Source: Ectopseudomonas mendocina (GTDB lineage Bacteria > Pseudomonadota > Gammaproteobacteria > Pseudomonadales > Pseudomonadaceae). Taken from it: DNA of 64,000 nt. The translations under genes and the position numbers were made by a program. Positions 25,946 through 35,174 of the stretch are shown here, in pieces (the stretch's first letter is position 1; each line of letters opens with the position of its first letter). The stretch spans positions 1 to 64,000 of the forward strand of contig NZ_JADTQG010000005.1 in NCBI RefSeq assembly GCF_016008875.1, in the 5' to 3' direction. The notes under the pieces are model-generated. The model made no database searches and was not told where the DNA came from. It worked only from the letters and a program-made list of their open reading frames with translations.

Positions 25946-26130
25946 ACAGCCCTCTCCCAACTAACGTCGTGATTCTGACGTATTTCCCGGCGCACTATCA
26001 TTACCGGTTTCCTCGTCCCTTCGAATGCCTGCGAACACTGGACTCACCAGGCTCGGCAGGGTTCCTGCATGACGCCATTTGCCGCCATCGCACCACTGTC
26101 GCAATTGCCTCACTCCGCCCGAGAACACCG

Positions 26131-27180
26131 ATGCCTGGTTACGCTGCCAAGAACGAACAACACCGACGCCTGGTCCTCAAAGCCTTGCTATGGATCACCT
26201 TGAGCGGCGGTTTGTTCTTCTCCGTGGTCAATCTGCTGCACGATAACTGGCTGCTGGCGGGCCTGGAGATCGGCTACGCCGCTGTATCACTGTATCTGCT
26301 GACCATCCTCGACCGAACCCGCAACCTGCAGCTATTGACCGCGGTTTACCTGCTGCCGTTCTTCAGCATCATGATCCTGGCGCTGGCTCAGACCCACACC
26401 ACCTTCGCGGTGTTCGCATGGATTCAGTCGATTCCGATCATCTGCTACCTGCTTCCGGGGTTGCGCCTGGGCATGTACGGCTCGGTGCTGTTCGTCGGCG
26501 TCGGCCTGTTCGTCTTCACTCGGCGATTCTCTTCCGAGGGTCTGCTGCAGAACGTGGAGATCATCGCCAACCTCGGCCTGGCCAGCCTGGCGGTGATGAT
26601 TTTCGCCCACATCTACGAGCGCAGCCGCATTCTCAACGAAAGGCGTCTGACCGAGCAGGCCACCACCGACGCTCTGACCGGCCTGCCGAATCGGCTGAAA
26701 CTGGCCGAGATGTTCGAACGTGAACGCGCCCATGCGTTGCGCAATGGCACGCCGCTTTCGCTGGTGTTTCTCGATATCGATCACTTCAAGCAGATCAACG
26801 ACCGCTTCGGTCACGAGGTTGGCGACCGTGCCCTGGCCCACTTCGCCACGGTGCTGGCGCAACGGCTGCGCATCAACGATCTGTTCTGTCGCCTGGGCGG
26901 TGAGGAATTTGCCGTTCTGCTGCCCGGCAGCACGGCGGGCCAGGCTCGCGATATCGCCGAGAACCTGCGCGAGCGCCTGGCAGCCGAGCCGTTGATGAAC
27001 GACGGCATCGCCCTGGCCATGACGTTGAGCGCCGGCGTGGCGAGCTTCAAGGTGGACGGGCAGTCCCTCGACGAGCTGATGCTGGCGGCTGACAGGCGTA
27101 CCTACGCCGCCAAACGTGCCGGACGTAACCGGGTCATCACCGGCGAAGACATGGGCGACAGCGAACCGGTACCAGGCTGA
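26131..27180 (+). CDS. membrane GGDEF diguanylate cyclase with I-site
   Basis: A 349-residue protein with about six membrane helices (residues 15-175) and a C-terminal GGDEF domain: DALTGLPNR, VFLDIDHFKQINDRFGHEVGDRAL and an active-site RLGGEEF. The inhibitory I-site RIND is present at the right distance upstream of GGEEF, so the enzyme should be feedback inhibited by c-di-GMP. The frame is open to 25933 but would overlap the divergent CAP gene; ATG at 26131 is taken. It ends directly against the next convergent gene. Confidence 0.88.
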   Translation: MPGYAAKNEQHRRLVLKALLWITLSGGLFFSVVNLLHDNWLLAGLEIGYAAVSLYLLTILDRTRNLQLLTAVYLLPFFSIMILALAQTHTTFAVFAWIQSIPIICYLLPGLRLGMYGSVLFVGVGLFVFTRRFSSEGLLQNVEIIANLGLASLAVMIFAHIYERSRILNERRLTEQATTDALTGLPNRLKLAEMFERERAHALRNGTPLSLVFLDIDHFKQINDRFGHEVGDRALAHFATVLAQRLRINDLFCRLGGEEFAVLLPGSTAGQARDIAENLRERLAAEPLMNDGIALAMTLSAGVASFKVDGQSLDELMLAADRRTYAAKRAGRNRVITGEDMGDSEPVPG

Positions 27181-27630
27181 TCAGGCGTAGACGCTGAGCC
27201 CGCCCTTTTCCTGCAGCCACTGGCGGTAGGTTTCCAGCGAGTCGGTCTGCTTGTCGCCATTGTGCCCGGCGATGCGCACGCTGCCGTCCAGGCCGGCGTC
27301 GACCATCTTCTGCACCTGCTGCAGCAGCTTGGCGGCATCGTCGCGATCGAGCTGCGTCACATCCGGCAACTGAATCACCGAGGGCGCCGCCGCCTGATTG
27401 TCGGCACTGTTCTGCACGGCATTGGCCGGCGTCGCCGCGCCGCCATTCATCGCACGCAGCAGCCCACCCTCACTGCGCGCGACCACCTGCTTGGCGAAAC
27501 GCCGCAGATCGGCCAGCGGGTCCTGGCTGGCCTGGCTGTCGGTTTCGCCACTGGCTGTGCTGGAACGATTATTTGCCTGGCTGCCGTAATAGCTGAGCAT
27601 GGCAGGTATGCTGTTGTTGATGCTGGTCAT
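27181..27630 (-). CDS. hypothetical soluble protein, 149 aa
   Basis: Starts at 27630 after a strong GGGAGG site. The sequence begins MTSINNSIPAMLSYYGSQ, has a Ser/Thr/Gln-rich linker, a helix (DLRRFAKQVVARSEGGLL), an Ala-rich linker and a C-terminal acidic helix (LDRDDAAKLLQQVQKMVDAGLDG) ending near SVYA. No signal peptide or catalytic motif is seen. The Ala/Ser/Asn composition recalls small secreted or flagellar accessory proteins of pseudomonads, but I do not recognise it. Its stop abuts the stop of the GGDEF gene. Confidence 0.65.
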   Translation of the reverse strand: MTSINNSIPAMLSYYGSQANNRSSTASGETDSQASQDPLADLRRFAKQVVARSEGGLLRAMNGGAATPANAVQNSADNQAAAPSVIQLPDVTQLDRDDAAKLLQQVQKMVDAGLDGSVRIAGHNGDKQTDSLETYRQWLQEKGGLSVYA

Positions 27631-27894
27631 ATGGCCTCCCGCCAAAAGCATTCGCCACAGGCAAAGCAGATTTCGGGCCAGCCGCTGCCGGCCTTTGATC
27701 ACGGGCTCGGCGCATGCCTTAGCGGCAGCGACTTGCCACCGCAAGGCAAGATTTTTCCGGTGCACGGAGCCCTCATGCCGCCAGCGCGCAGCCGGCGGCC
27801 AATGAAAGGCTGAACGTCGAGCGAACGGCTTTCCGTTTGCTTGGCGAGGCGATTGCGCTAGGCTCTGCACCTCTATCGATAGGAGGTACTCCCC

Positions 27895-28176
27895 ATGGCC
27901 CGCGCCACTGCCCGCCACATCCTGGTTGCCAGCGAAGACAAGTGCAACGAACTGAAAGCCGCCATCGAGGGCGGTGCCGACTTCGCCCAACTGGCCCGAG
28001 ACAACTCCACCTGCCCGTCCGGCCGCAGCGGCGGCGACCTGGGCTCCTTCGGCCCGGGCCAGATGGTCAAGGAATTCGACACCGTGGTCTTCAGCGCGCC
28101 GGTCGGCGTGGTGCAAGGCCCGGTCAAGACCCAGTTCGGCTATCACTTGCTGGAAGTCACCAGCCGCCAGGACTGA
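27895..28176 (+). CDS. cytosolic parvulin-type peptidyl-prolyl isomerase
   Basis: Single-domain parvulin of 93 residues, like E. coli PpiC. The family core is complete: ARHILVASEDKCNELKAAIEGGADFAQLARDNSTCPSGRSGGDLGSFGPGQMVKEFDTVVF and FGYHLLEV. It accelerates cis-trans isomerisation at proline bonds and has no targeting signal. AGGAGG-like sequence (ATAGGAGG) precedes the ATG by 9 bases. Followed by a strong terminator. Confidence 0.92.
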   Translation: MARATARHILVASEDKCNELKAAIEGGADFAQLARDNSTCPSGRSGGDLGSFGPGQMVKEFDTVVFSAPVGVVQGPVKTQFGYHLLEVTSRQD

Positions 28177-28184
28177 TCAGCCAG

Positions 28185-28218
28185 ACCGAAGAGTGGCCAC
28201 AGCCACTCTTCGGTTTCT
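28185..28218 (+). terminator. rho-independent terminator of the parvulin gene
   Basis: ACCGAAGAGTGGC (28185-28197) pairs perfectly over 13 bases with GCCACTCTTCGGT (28202-28214), loop CACA, followed by TTTCT. It lies between convergent genes. Confidence 0.88.
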
Positions 28219-28255
28219 CCTGCCCATCCTCGCCCCGTCTCGCCCCCCCGCTCCG

Positions 28256-29149
28256 TCAAACAGCTCCGGCTGATCGCTGGCGCCAGTTGTCGAGCAAGCG
28301 TCCGCCCCAGACGTTGATCAGCAGCCCGGCCATCACCAGCACCGCGCCGACCATCTGCAGACCGCCAAGGCGTTCGCCCAGCAGCAGTGCCGAAGAGCTG
28401 ATGCCCACCACCGGCACCAGTAGCGAGAACGGCGCCACCTGGCTGGCCGGGTAGCGCGACAACAGGCGGCTCCACAGACCATATCCGAGAATGGTCGCGC
28501 CGAACGCCAGGTAGGCCAGTACCAGCATGGAATCGAGGTTGAGGTTGCGCAGCGACTGGCTGATCAGCTCAGGCCCCTCCAGCCACAGTGACAGCGCCAG
28601 GAACGGTAGTGGCGGAATCAAACTGCCCCAGACCACCAGCCCGACCAGATTGACCTTGCCCAGTTTGCGCGTCACCACGTTGCCCAGCGCCCACATCGAC
28701 GCCGCCGCGATGGTCAGGGCAAAACCGGCCAGGGTCATCGCCTGCCCGCCCTGCAAACCGATCAACACCAGGCCGCTGGCCGCCACCAGCAAACCGAACA
28801 GGTTGCTGCCGCGCAGCCGTTCACCGAGGAACAGCGCCGCGAAAAACAGGGTGAAGAACGCCTGCGACTGCAGCACCAGCGATGCCAGGCCCGCCGGCAT
28901 GCCGACGTACATGGCATAGAACAGGAAGGCGAACTGCCCCAGCGAGATGGTCATGCCGTAGGCCAGCATCCAGCGCAGCGGCACCTGCGGCCGGCGCACG
29001 AAGAGGATCGCCGGAAAGGCAGCGAGCAGAAAACGCAGGGCGCCCATCAGCATCGGTGGCATGCCGTGCAGACCGACCTTGATCACCACAAAGTTCAGCC
29101 CCCAGACGACGATCACCAGCAGCGCCAGCAGCAGATCCTTGGGTGTCAT
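28256..29149 (-). CDS. eamA: EamA-type cysteine/O-acetylserine exporter
   Basis: Inner-membrane DMT transporter of about 297 residues, ten helices. It resembles E. coli EamA throughout: LLALLVIVVWGLNFVVIKVGLHGMPPMLMGALRFLLAAFPAI, YGMTISLGQFAFLFYAMYVGMPAGLASLVLQSQAFFT and APFSLLVPVVGISSSALLLGERL. E. coli EamA exports cysteine pathway intermediates; substrate here is inferred. An ATG two codons upstream (29155) is an equal start candidate. Divergent from the TSUP gene. Confidence 0.87.
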   Translation of the reverse strand: MTPKDLLLALLVIVVWGLNFVVIKVGLHGMPPMLMGALRFLLAAFPAILFVRRPQVPLRWMLAYGMTISLGQFAFLFYAMYVGMPAGLASLVLQSQAFFTLFFAALFLGERLRGSNLFGLLVAASGLVLIGLQGGQAMTLAGFALTIAAASMWALGNVVTRKLGKVNLVGLVVWGSLIPPLPFLALSLWLEGPELISQSLRNLNLDSMLVLAYLAFGATILGYGLWSRLLSRYPASQVAPFSLLVPVVGISSSALLLGERLGGLQMVGAVLVMAGLLINVWGGRLLDNWRQRSAGAV

Positions 29150-29288
29150 GAGCATGAGCCTCGCCTTGATTGAGCAGGCATTAGAGCAGCCTCGCCCCGA
29201 GCCAGACAGACACAGAGGCCACGGAAAAAAGCCACACAGCCGCGCGCGGCTGCTAACCTGCGCGCTTCAGCGCCGTTACGTCACGCCC

Positions 29289-30023
29289 ATGACCCTGCAC
29301 GATTTCCTTCTGTTCGCCCTGCCGGCGGTGTTTCTCACCGGTCTGTCCAAGGGCGGTTTCGGCGGCGCCCTGGGCGGCATCGCCGTGCCGCTGCTGGCAT
29401 TGGCCACCTCGCCAAAACAGGCGGTGGCGGTGATGCTGCCGATTCTCTGCCTGGCCGACGTGGTCGGGCTGAAGGCTTACTGGGGCAAGTGGGATACGGC
29501 CAACCTCAAGGTCATGCTGCCGGGCGCGGTGATCGGTATCGGCATCGGCTCGCTGACCTTTGGCTTCTTCGACGAACGTGCCATTGGCCTACTGATCGGC
29601 ACCATCGCCATCGTCTTCGTCGGCCTCGGTCTGCTAGCGAGCGACCAGGCGCCACGGCCGCTACGCGCCGGCCGCGGCACCTTGTTGTCGAGCCTGGCCG
29701 GCTTCACCAGTTTCGTTGCCCATGCTGGCGGGCCGCCGGTGATGATGCACCTGTTGCCGCAGCAGCTGGACAAGGTGCGCTTCGTCGCCACCATCAACCT
29801 GTTCTTTCTGCTGACCAACGCCGCCAAACTGTTCCCTTACGCCGCGCTGGGCCAGTTCACCCGGGAGAACCTGCTGCTCAGCCTGATGCTCGCGCCCATC
29901 GTGCCGCTTGGCGTCTGGAGTGGGCTGTGGCTGCAGTCGCGAGTCAACCACTTGTGGTTCTACCGCATTGCGCGGCTGGGCATCCTGCTGGCTGGCGTGC
30001 AACTGATCTGGCGCTACCTGTAG
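29289..30023 (+). CDS. TSUP-family (TauE/SafE) anion permease
   Basis: Membrane protein of 244 residues with about eight hydrophobic segments in two repeats. GLSKGGFGGALGGIAVPLLAL and AGFTSFVAHAGGPPVMMHLLP are the paired signature motifs of the TauE/SafE family, which moves sulfite, sulfoacetate or other organic anions. The ATG at 29289 is used; earlier in-frame sequence does not resemble the family. Substrate unknown; no sulfur genes adjacent, though the divergent eamA also concerns sulfur metabolites. Confidence 0.87.
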   Translation: MTLHDFLLFALPAVFLTGLSKGGFGGALGGIAVPLLALATSPKQAVAVMLPILCLADVVGLKAYWGKWDTANLKVMLPGAVIGIGIGSLTFGFFDERAIGLLIGTIAIVFVGLGLLASDQAPRPLRAGRGTLLSSLAGFTSFVAHAGGPPVMMHLLPQQLDKVRFVATINLFFLLTNAAKLFPYAALGQFTRENLLLSLMLAPIVPLGVWSGLWLQSRVNHLWFYRIARLGILLAGVQLIWRYL

Positions 30024-30049
30024 CGCGTCCTGCCGGGAACCGTACGGGA

Positions 30050-31090
30050 TCAGGGTTCGACCACGCGCCACAACTCGGGCCACTCGCCCGGATTACGCGC
30101 CGCACAGCGGCCGAGAAAACTGAGCGAGGCCAGCTGAAAACGCTCGCCATCGAAGCGCCAGCTGCCCGACTCGCCGCAATCGGCAATCCCTCGTCCCTTG
30201 TACAGGTAGCCCAGCTCGCCGGTTTCGGGGTTGTAACTCACCCAACCGGACAACGCGCCAAGGTCCAGCGGCGGCGTCTCGAGCTGCAGATCGAGCTCGG
30301 CATAAGGCGCCTGGCGACCGACGCGATACACCGCAAAGTCGCAATTGTAGGCGGCGCACCAGGTTCGGATGATGACCAGCGCCTCCTGGTCGTTGAGCGC
30401 AAAAGCCTCGGCCTCCGGCTCGCTGCTCATATCCTCTTCGAACCACTGGCTGCGGGTCGCGACCATTACGTGCTCAGCGATATCACGCTGCTCCCCTTCG
30501 CTCAGCGGCGTGACGCCGGGGTAGGCGCGCAGACGCGGCGCCGGTGGCGCAGCGGGCACCTCGCTGTCGGGCCGTGAGCCGGGACGATAGAGGGCACTGC
30601 GGCTGTCCACCCGCCCCTGCACGGCATCCATCAGCAGCAAGGCAGCGGAAAGACCACTGAGCGAAACCACCGCCTCGTACTCGCGCTCACCTTCCATGCG
30701 CAATTGCACACCATTGCGCAGCTCGGCCAGCACTGCCTGAGCATCGGCGCCTTCGGCCACCAACGTGGTTTCACCCTGATTTTCTATCGGCTGAAGGCGA
30801 CCTGCAGTGGACAAGGCCCGACCGTCGAGCCGCAGCGGTGCATAGCCGCCTTGCTCGGCATCGTGCAACGACAGTCGTAGCTGCGCCTGGGCGCCTGCAG
30901 AGCGCTCGAGCTGAAGGTTCAAGGGCTGGTAATCGAAACTCTCCGGCGCACTCAACGCCTGGCATCCGCGCAGGTTGTCGCAGGCGACGACCCAATCCTT
31001 GATTTCCCGGTACAGCGGCACCTGCTCGGGAGCGGCTTGGGCGATTCCCGCAGCCAGCAGCAGAGCGGTAAGCAAGACCCAACGCGACAT
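30050..31090 (-). CDS. exported DUF1176 protein
   Basis: A 346-residue periplasmic protein with signal peptide [19 protein letters not shown]. It shows the DUF1176 pattern: [23 protein letters not shown] near the start, a middle linker rich in Pro, and a C-terminal region with [39 protein letters not shown] and [14 protein letters not shown]. Six or more cysteines suggest disulfides. Function of the family is unknown. AAAGGAG lies upstream of the ATG. Confidence 0.87.
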   Translation of the reverse strand: MSRWVLLTALLLAAGIAQAAPEQVPLYREIKDWVVACDNLRGCQALSAPESFDYQPLNLQLERSAGAQAQLRLSLHDAEQGGYAPLRLDGRALSTAGRLQPIENQGETTLVAEGADAQAVLAELRNGVQLRMEGEREYEAVVSLSGLSAALLLMDAVQGRVDSRSALYRPGSRPDSEVPAAPPAPRLRAYPGVTPLSEGEQRDIAEHVMVATRSQWFEEDMSSEPEAEAFALNDQEALVIIRTWCAAYNCDFAVYRVGRQAPYAELDLQLETPPLDLGALSGWVSYNPETGELGYLYKGRGIADCGESGSWRFDGERFQLASLSFLGRCAARNPGEWPELWRVVEP

Positions 31091-31327
31091 GAACAACTCC
31101 TTTTGACGATTGCGCAGGGGCGTCATGCTCCTTCGCCCGAGCGAGCCAGGCAAGCGACTTCGCAGCCCCGCAGTTGGTGCGATTCGCCGGTTGCCTGCAA
31201 GGGCGCTCGCACCATCGGGAAATTGCAGGTGCCGATAACCGCGCAAGGCACTAGAATCCGCAGCCTATCCGATCGTCACGCGCAGATTCGCGCGACGCCG
31301 TCTCACCTATCGGCCAGGAGACCCCAG

Positions 31328-32029
31328 ATGGGCGCCCAGTGGAAAGCCAAACCCAAAGAAGCCGCCGCCAATGCCCGAGGCAAGATCTTCGGCAAGCTGG
31401 TGAAGGAAATCATGCTCGCCGCGCGTAACGGCGCCGATCCGGACATGAACCCCAAGCTGCGCCTGGCCGTGCACCAGGCCAAGAAAGCCTCGATGCCCAA
31501 GGACACGCTGGATCGCGCCATCAAGAAAGGCGCCGGCCTGTCCGGTGAGGTGGTCAACTACGAGCGTACCCAGTACGAAGGCTTCGCCCCGCACCAGGTG
31601 CCGGTGATCGTCGAGTGCCTGACCGATAACGTCAACCGCACCGTCGCCGAGATTCGCGTGCTGTTCCGCAAGGGCCAGCTCGGCGCTTCCGGCTCGGTGA
31701 GCTGGGACTTCGATCACGTTGGCCTGATCGAAGCCAGCACCGAGGAAGGCGCGGACCCGGAATTGGCCGCCATCGAAGCCGGCGCCCAGGACTTCGTGCC
31801 CGATGACGAAGGCTCGACCCTGTTCATCACCGATCCGACCGACCTCGACGCTGTTTGCAAGGCGCTGCCGGAGCAGGGCTTCACCGTCAACTCGGCCAAG
31901 CTCGGCTATCGCCCGAAGAACCCGGTGACCAGCCTGACGCCGGAGCAGATGGAAGAGGTCGAGGCCTTCCTCGAAGCCATCGACAGCCATGACGACGTGC
32001 AGAACGTCTACGTCGGCCTGGCTGGCTGA
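31328..32029 (+). CDS. YebC/PmpR-family protein, YeeN subtype
   Basis: A 233-residue protein beginning [35 protein letters not shown], followed by [28 protein letters not shown], the conserved N-terminal domain of YebC/TACO1 proteins. The start differs from the MAGHSKW type and fits the YeeN subgroup. Family members act as transcription factors or as ribosome-associated factors that relieve stalling at proline stretches (reported for YebC-like proteins). CAGGAG precedes the ATG. A GC hairpin follows. Confidence 0.9.
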   Translation: MGAQWKAKPKEAAANARGKIFGKLVKEIMLAARNGADPDMNPKLRLAVHQAKKASMPKDTLDRAIKKGAGLSGEVVNYERTQYEGFAPHQVPVIVECLTDNVNRTVAEIRVLFRKGQLGASGSVSWDFDHVGLIEASTEEGADPELAAIEAGAQDFVPDDEGSTLFITDPTDLDAVCKALPEQGFTVNSAKLGYRPKNPVTSLTPEQMEEVEAFLEAIDSHDDVQNVYVGLAG

Positions 32030-32036
32030 GGCCCGC

Positions 32037-32059
32037 CGGGCGCCCTGCTCGGGCGCCCG
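32037..32059 (+). terminator. GC hairpin after the YebC-type gene
   Basis: CGGGCGCCC (32037-32045) pairs with GGGCGCCCG (32051-32059) around TGCTC, followed by CTGCTTATCCC. No real T run, but stem strength is high. It sits 12 bases before the Nudix ATG, so it might also reduce its translation. Confidence 0.5.
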
Positions 32060-32070
32060 CTGCTTATCCC

Positions 32071-32472
32071 ATGAAAAACACCCTAGAGATTGCGGCGGCC
32101 TGCCTGTTCGACGAACGAGGCCGCCTGCTGCTCGTGCGCAAGCGCAATACCCGTTTCTTCATGCTGCCGGGCGGCAAGCGCGAGCCGGGCGAAGATGCAC
32201 TGTCTGCGCTCAAGCGTGAACTGTTCGAGGAGCTGGAACTGCACCTGGACAGCGCAGCGCTGCAACCACTCGGCCAGTTCCACGCCCCCGCCGCCAACGA
32301 AGCCGATACCTGGGTGCAGGCCGACATCTATCGCGCCGCCCTGCCCCATAGCGTTCAAGCTGCGGCAGAGCTGGAAGAACTACGCTGGCTCGATACCGCC
32401 CTGCCACTGCCCGACGACCTGGCGCCGCTGCTTCGCGAGCAGGTACTACCGGCCCTGCAACGGCTTCCTTGA
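32071..32472 (+). CDS. Nudix hydrolase
   Basis: A 133-residue enzyme hydrolysing a nucleoside-diphosphate-linked compound. The Nudix box is GGKREPGEDALSALKRELFEEL (from about residue 36): the metal-binding REL-x-EE is intact, while the conserved Gly after EE is Glu (EELEL). The start MKNTLEIAAACLFDERGRLLLVRK is standard. Substrate cannot be predicted; the motif change is tolerated in some members. It begins directly after the hairpin of the preceding gene. Confidence 0.88.
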   Translation: MKNTLEIAAACLFDERGRLLLVRKRNTRFFMLPGGKREPGEDALSALKRELFEELELHLDSAALQPLGQFHAPAANEADTWVQADIYRAALPHSVQAAAELEELRWLDTALPLPDDLAPLLREQVLPALQRLP

Positions 32473-32570
32473 TCCAGGGCAACGCGCGGCCGGCTGTTCA
32501 AGCGTTAGGCTGCGCCGATAAACAGAACCATTCGCCTTGCCTGCAAACCCCATAGGAAACGAGGTTTGCC

Positions 32571-32900
32571 ATGAGTATCACGTCCGCCCAAATCTGCGAG
32601 GCCGCCGACCAGCTGCAGGGTTTCGTCGGCTTCAACGCCAAGACTGGCCAGCACCTGCTGCGTTTTTCCGAAGACAGCTTCGGCCTCGACGTGCCCGCCG
32701 AGACCATCACTCCAACCTGCGAATACGTCTGGCACGCCGACCAAGGCGAGCTGATGCGCCTGGATCGCCAGCGCCTGGCCTGGCTACAGGACCAACGCAT
32801 CGACGATCGGGTCAATCTCAGCGAACCGCTACGCGTGTACCTGCGCCGCAACGACCTGCCGGAAATCCGCGCCGAGCGCCGTCGCCTGGCGCCAGCCTGA
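32571..32900 (+). CDS. hypothetical protein, 109 aa
   Basis: Soluble acidic protein starting MSITSAQICEAADQLQGFVGFN, with an alpha/beta-looking centre (GQHLLRFSEDSFGLDVPAETITPTCEYVWH) and a basic C-terminal tail (LRRNDLPEIRAERRRL). There is no signal peptide, and no motif is recognised. It has its own gap of 98 bases upstream; start context GCC ATG without a clear ribosome site but AAACGAGG lies 9 bases before it. Unknown function. Confidence 0.68.
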   Translation: MSITSAQICEAADQLQGFVGFNAKTGQHLLRFSEDSFGLDVPAETITPTCEYVWHADQGELMRLDRQRLAWLQDQRIDDRVNLSEPLRVYLRRNDLPEIRAERRRLAPA

Positions 32901-33007
32901 ATCGTCGACAGGGTGCGCCGTGTACAGCGATTAGCGCCGAGAACCGCGGTGCACCCTTACCCGCCTGATTCTGCTTAAATGGCCCATCGCCCGCTTCCCC
33001 TGTGCCG

Positions 33008-33418
33008 ATGAGTCCATTCCGCTACCGCCAATTGCCGCCCCTGCTGCGCCCCCTGGTCGACAAGTTCTACCGCGGCCATCGCTCGCCGATGCGCAGCCAG
33101 GCGAGCGACCAGATCTGGGTCGCCGAACATGCAGGTGACATTGTCGCGGCCCTCAGCATGCGAGCCGTGACAGGTGGACAGTGGCTCAGCGGGCTGTTCG
33201 TCGCCCCTGCACTGCGTCGCCAGGGCGTGGCCGCAGCCTTGCTCGATCACGTCCTGGCAGAGCATCCGGAAGCGGTCTGGCTGTTCTGCCATCCCGACCT
33301 GCAGGGTTTCTATCAATGCCGAGGTTTCGCACCCGGCCAGCCTCTTCCCGCCGAACTAGCCGAACGACTGGCCCGCTACCAGCGCAGCAAGTCACTGGTA
33401 TCGCTGCGCGCCCATTAA
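33008..33418 (+). CDS. GNAT-family N-acetyltransferase, short
   Basis: A 136-residue acetyltransferase. The acetyl-CoA loop is LFVAPALRRQGVAAALLDHVL near residues 65-85, with the beta5 segment AVWLFCHPDLQGFYQCRGF behind it, the arrangement seen in YhhY/ElaA-like small GNATs. Substrate unknown. The ATG at 33008 is chosen; a GTG two codons upstream is possible. Confidence 0.85.
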   Translation: MSPFRYRQLPPLLRPLVDKFYRGHRSPMRSQASDQIWVAEHAGDIVAALSMRAVTGGQWLSGLFVAPALRRQGVAAALLDHVLAEHPEAVWLFCHPDLQGFYQCRGFAPGQPLPAELAERLARYQRSKSLVSLRAH

Positions 33419-33528
33419 AGGCAGTCTGTCGCCTGGGGCAAAAATACTGGCACTTTGCTCCGGAATGCCCCTTGCCATCGGCGGTCAAAGCTTTGCATGC
33501 TTATTCCATAACAACGAAAAGAAACGCT

Positions 33529-34575
33529 ATGGCTACCCAGACCGCACGTTTGCTGAAACGCCTGCGCAACGATTTCCAGCTGTCGATCATCACCCTGATG
33601 GGGTTATTCGGCGTCATCGGCATTTCGCCTTATGCCGTCTACCGCCTGCTCCACGGCAATTATCTGGTTGGCATCGCCGACACCATCATCGTTATCTCCA
33701 CGCTGTTCGCCGTGCTCTATGCCTGGGTCACCCGCGATACGGTCAAACCCGGGATCTACCTGGCCGCAGTATTCTCGGTCGGCGCCACGCTGATCGCCAT
33801 CAACCTGGGGGTCAACGGCCTGTTCTGGATCTATCCGCTGATCCTCTTCAACTTCTTCATGGTCTCGCCCGGCAAGGCCTTGCTGGCCACCGCACTGGTG
33901 CTGATCAGCCTGGTCAGCCATGCTCTGCTGGTACCCGGCAGCGTGTTCGAGAGCAACTACCAGATGGTCTCGTTTCTGGTCACCTGCATGATGGCCAGCG
34001 TGCTCAGCTTCATCTTTGCCTTCCGCACGCGTACCCAGCGCGACCAACTGCAAATGCTGGCGATCCATGATCCGCTCACCGGCGCGCGCAACCGTCGGGC
34101 GATGAACGAAGAATTGAAAATCGCCGTGGCCACCCATCGCCGTCACAGCGACAGCTATGGGTTACTGGTGATAGACCTTGACCACTTCAAGCAGATCAAC
34201 GACCGCTTCGGCCACCAGGTCGGCGACCAGGTGCTGGTGGCTTTCGTGGGGCTGATCAAGCGCTACTGCCGCAAGGAAGATCGCCTGTTCCGCTTCGGTG
34301 GCGAGGAGTTCCTGCTATTGCTGCCCAGCACCGACGCGGAAGGCCTGCGCGTCGCGGCGCAGAACCTGCTGAGCAAGGTCGCCAGTGAGCTGCAAAGCCC
34401 GGGCGGCGCGGTGACCGTCTCTATAGGCGGCGCGATCCTGCATGGTGGCGAGCATTGGGAAAGCTGGCTGCAGCGCGGCGACGAATGCCTGTACCGGGCC
34501 AAGAGCGAGGGGCGCAACCGCGCAGTGATCGCTGACGCGCCGGACAACGCACATAGAACGGCCGCCCGTCATTGA
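33529..34575 (+). CDS. membrane GGDEF diguanylate cyclase with I-site
   Basis: A 348-residue protein: about six membrane helices in residues 18-165, then a GGDEF domain with DPLTGARNRRAMNEEL, LVIDLDHFKQINDRFGHQVGDQVL and active site RFGGEEF. The I-site RKED precedes it at correct spacing. A much longer upstream frame overlaps the GNAT gene and lacks domain sequence, so the ATG at 33529 is used. It is convergent with the next gene, two bases between stops. Its architecture is close to that of the cyclase at 26131-27180. Confidence 0.88.
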   Translation: MATQTARLLKRLRNDFQLSIITLMGLFGVIGISPYAVYRLLHGNYLVGIADTIIVISTLFAVLYAWVTRDTVKPGIYLAAVFSVGATLIAINLGVNGLFWIYPLILFNFFMVSPGKALLATALVLISLVSHALLVPGSVFESNYQMVSFLVTCMMASVLSFIFAFRTRTQRDQLQMLAIHDPLTGARNRRAMNEELKIAVATHRRHSDSYGLLVIDLDHFKQINDRFGHQVGDQVLVAFVGLIKRYCRKEDRLFRFGGEEFLLLLPSTDAEGLRVAAQNLLSKVASELQSPGGAVTVSIGGAILHGGEHWESWLQRGDECLYRAKSEGRNRAVIADAPDNAHRTAARH

Positions 34576-34577
34576 GA

Positions 34578-34904
34578 TCAGCGGCTGCGTTGCCGCTGGT
34601 AACTGCCGCTACCAGGTTGACGCTCGATGATCAGCCCGCCGGGATACTCGGTGCTCTGCCGAATCCCGCCGCGCGTCTCGATGGACTGACTGCCATAACG
34701 GCTTTCCTGACGCACGCTGCCCCGCGGTAGACGCTGGCCGCCGTAGAGATTGTGCTGCTGATAACTCGACGAGCCCGAAACGCTGCCGCTGGCACCAGGG
34801 CTGACGTAGCTCTTGGGAATGACCCGGATGGTCTGCGGCTGATCGGCGAAAGCCGCACTGGCCAACACTGCAGTCAGGATCAATACAAGCGAACGAATGA
34901 GCAT
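34578..34904 (-). CDS. small exported protein rich in Gly, Ser and Gln
   Basis: A 108-residue protein with signal peptide MLIRSLVLILTAVLASAAFA. The mature part holds TIRVIPKSYVSPGASGSVSGSSS, then SRYGSQSIETRGGIRQSTEYPGGLIIERQPG, low-complexity and polar, with no cysteines. GGGAG lies upstream of the ATG at 34904; the longer open frame upstream runs through the tRNA and is meaningless. Function unknown; likely periplasmic. Confidence 0.72.
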   Translation of the reverse strand: MLIRSLVLILTAVLASAAFADQPQTIRVIPKSYVSPGASGSVSGSSSYQQHNLYGGQRLPRGSVRQESRYGSQSIETRGGIRQSTEYPGGLIIERQPGSGSYQRQRSR

Positions 34905-35011
34905 GAGCAACTCCCACTGAGTCAGGATCAGACTGCGCATGGCTGACACCCGAAAACCATCATCACACCGGGTTGGACAACAGTTCGAGAGAATTTTCAG
35001 CGTGAAACGAC

Positions 35012-35037
35012 AAAGGGTCAGCCGCAGCTGACCCTTT
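35012..35037 (-). terminator. terminator downstream of tRNA-Thr
   Basis: AAAGGGTCAGC (35012-35022) and GCTGACCCTTT (35027-35037) form a perfect 11-base stem with loop CGCA, 8 bases past the tRNA 3' end on the reverse strand. On that strand it is followed by GTCGTTTC; the T tract is poor, but the stem is strong. Confidence 0.7.
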
Positions 35038-35044
35038 TGTTTTT

Positions 35045-35120
35045 TGGTGCCGGGGACAGGAATCGAACCTGCGACCTTCGCGTTACGAGTGCGCTGCTCT
35101 ACCGACTGAGCTACACCGGC
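35045..35120 (-). tRNA. tRNA-Thr (anticodon CGU)
   Basis: The reverse strand gives a 76-base cloverleaf: acceptor GCCGGTG pairing with the CACCGGC-type 3' strand, D arm with AGCTCAGTCGGTAGAG, anticodon loop CTCGTAA (anticodon CGT, reads ACG), T arm GGTTCGATTCC, and an encoded CCA end. Acceptor and T stems are intact. Stand-alone gene with a hairpin terminator downstream. Confidence 0.95.
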
Positions 35121-35174
35121 GGGAAACGCCGGCATTATGCGAGTTGCCGCGCCGGGGCTCAAGTCACGGTCGTA

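Noticed and set aside
35045-35120. tRNA-Thr as integration site for a genomic island
   Set aside because: No duplicated tRNA 3' end or integrase gene is present in the window, and both flanks look like core genes.
34578-35162. N-terminal extension AQSVEQRTRNAKVAGSIPV of the small exported protein
   Set aside because: This peptide is the well-known spurious translation of a tRNA gene; the real start is the ATG at 34904.
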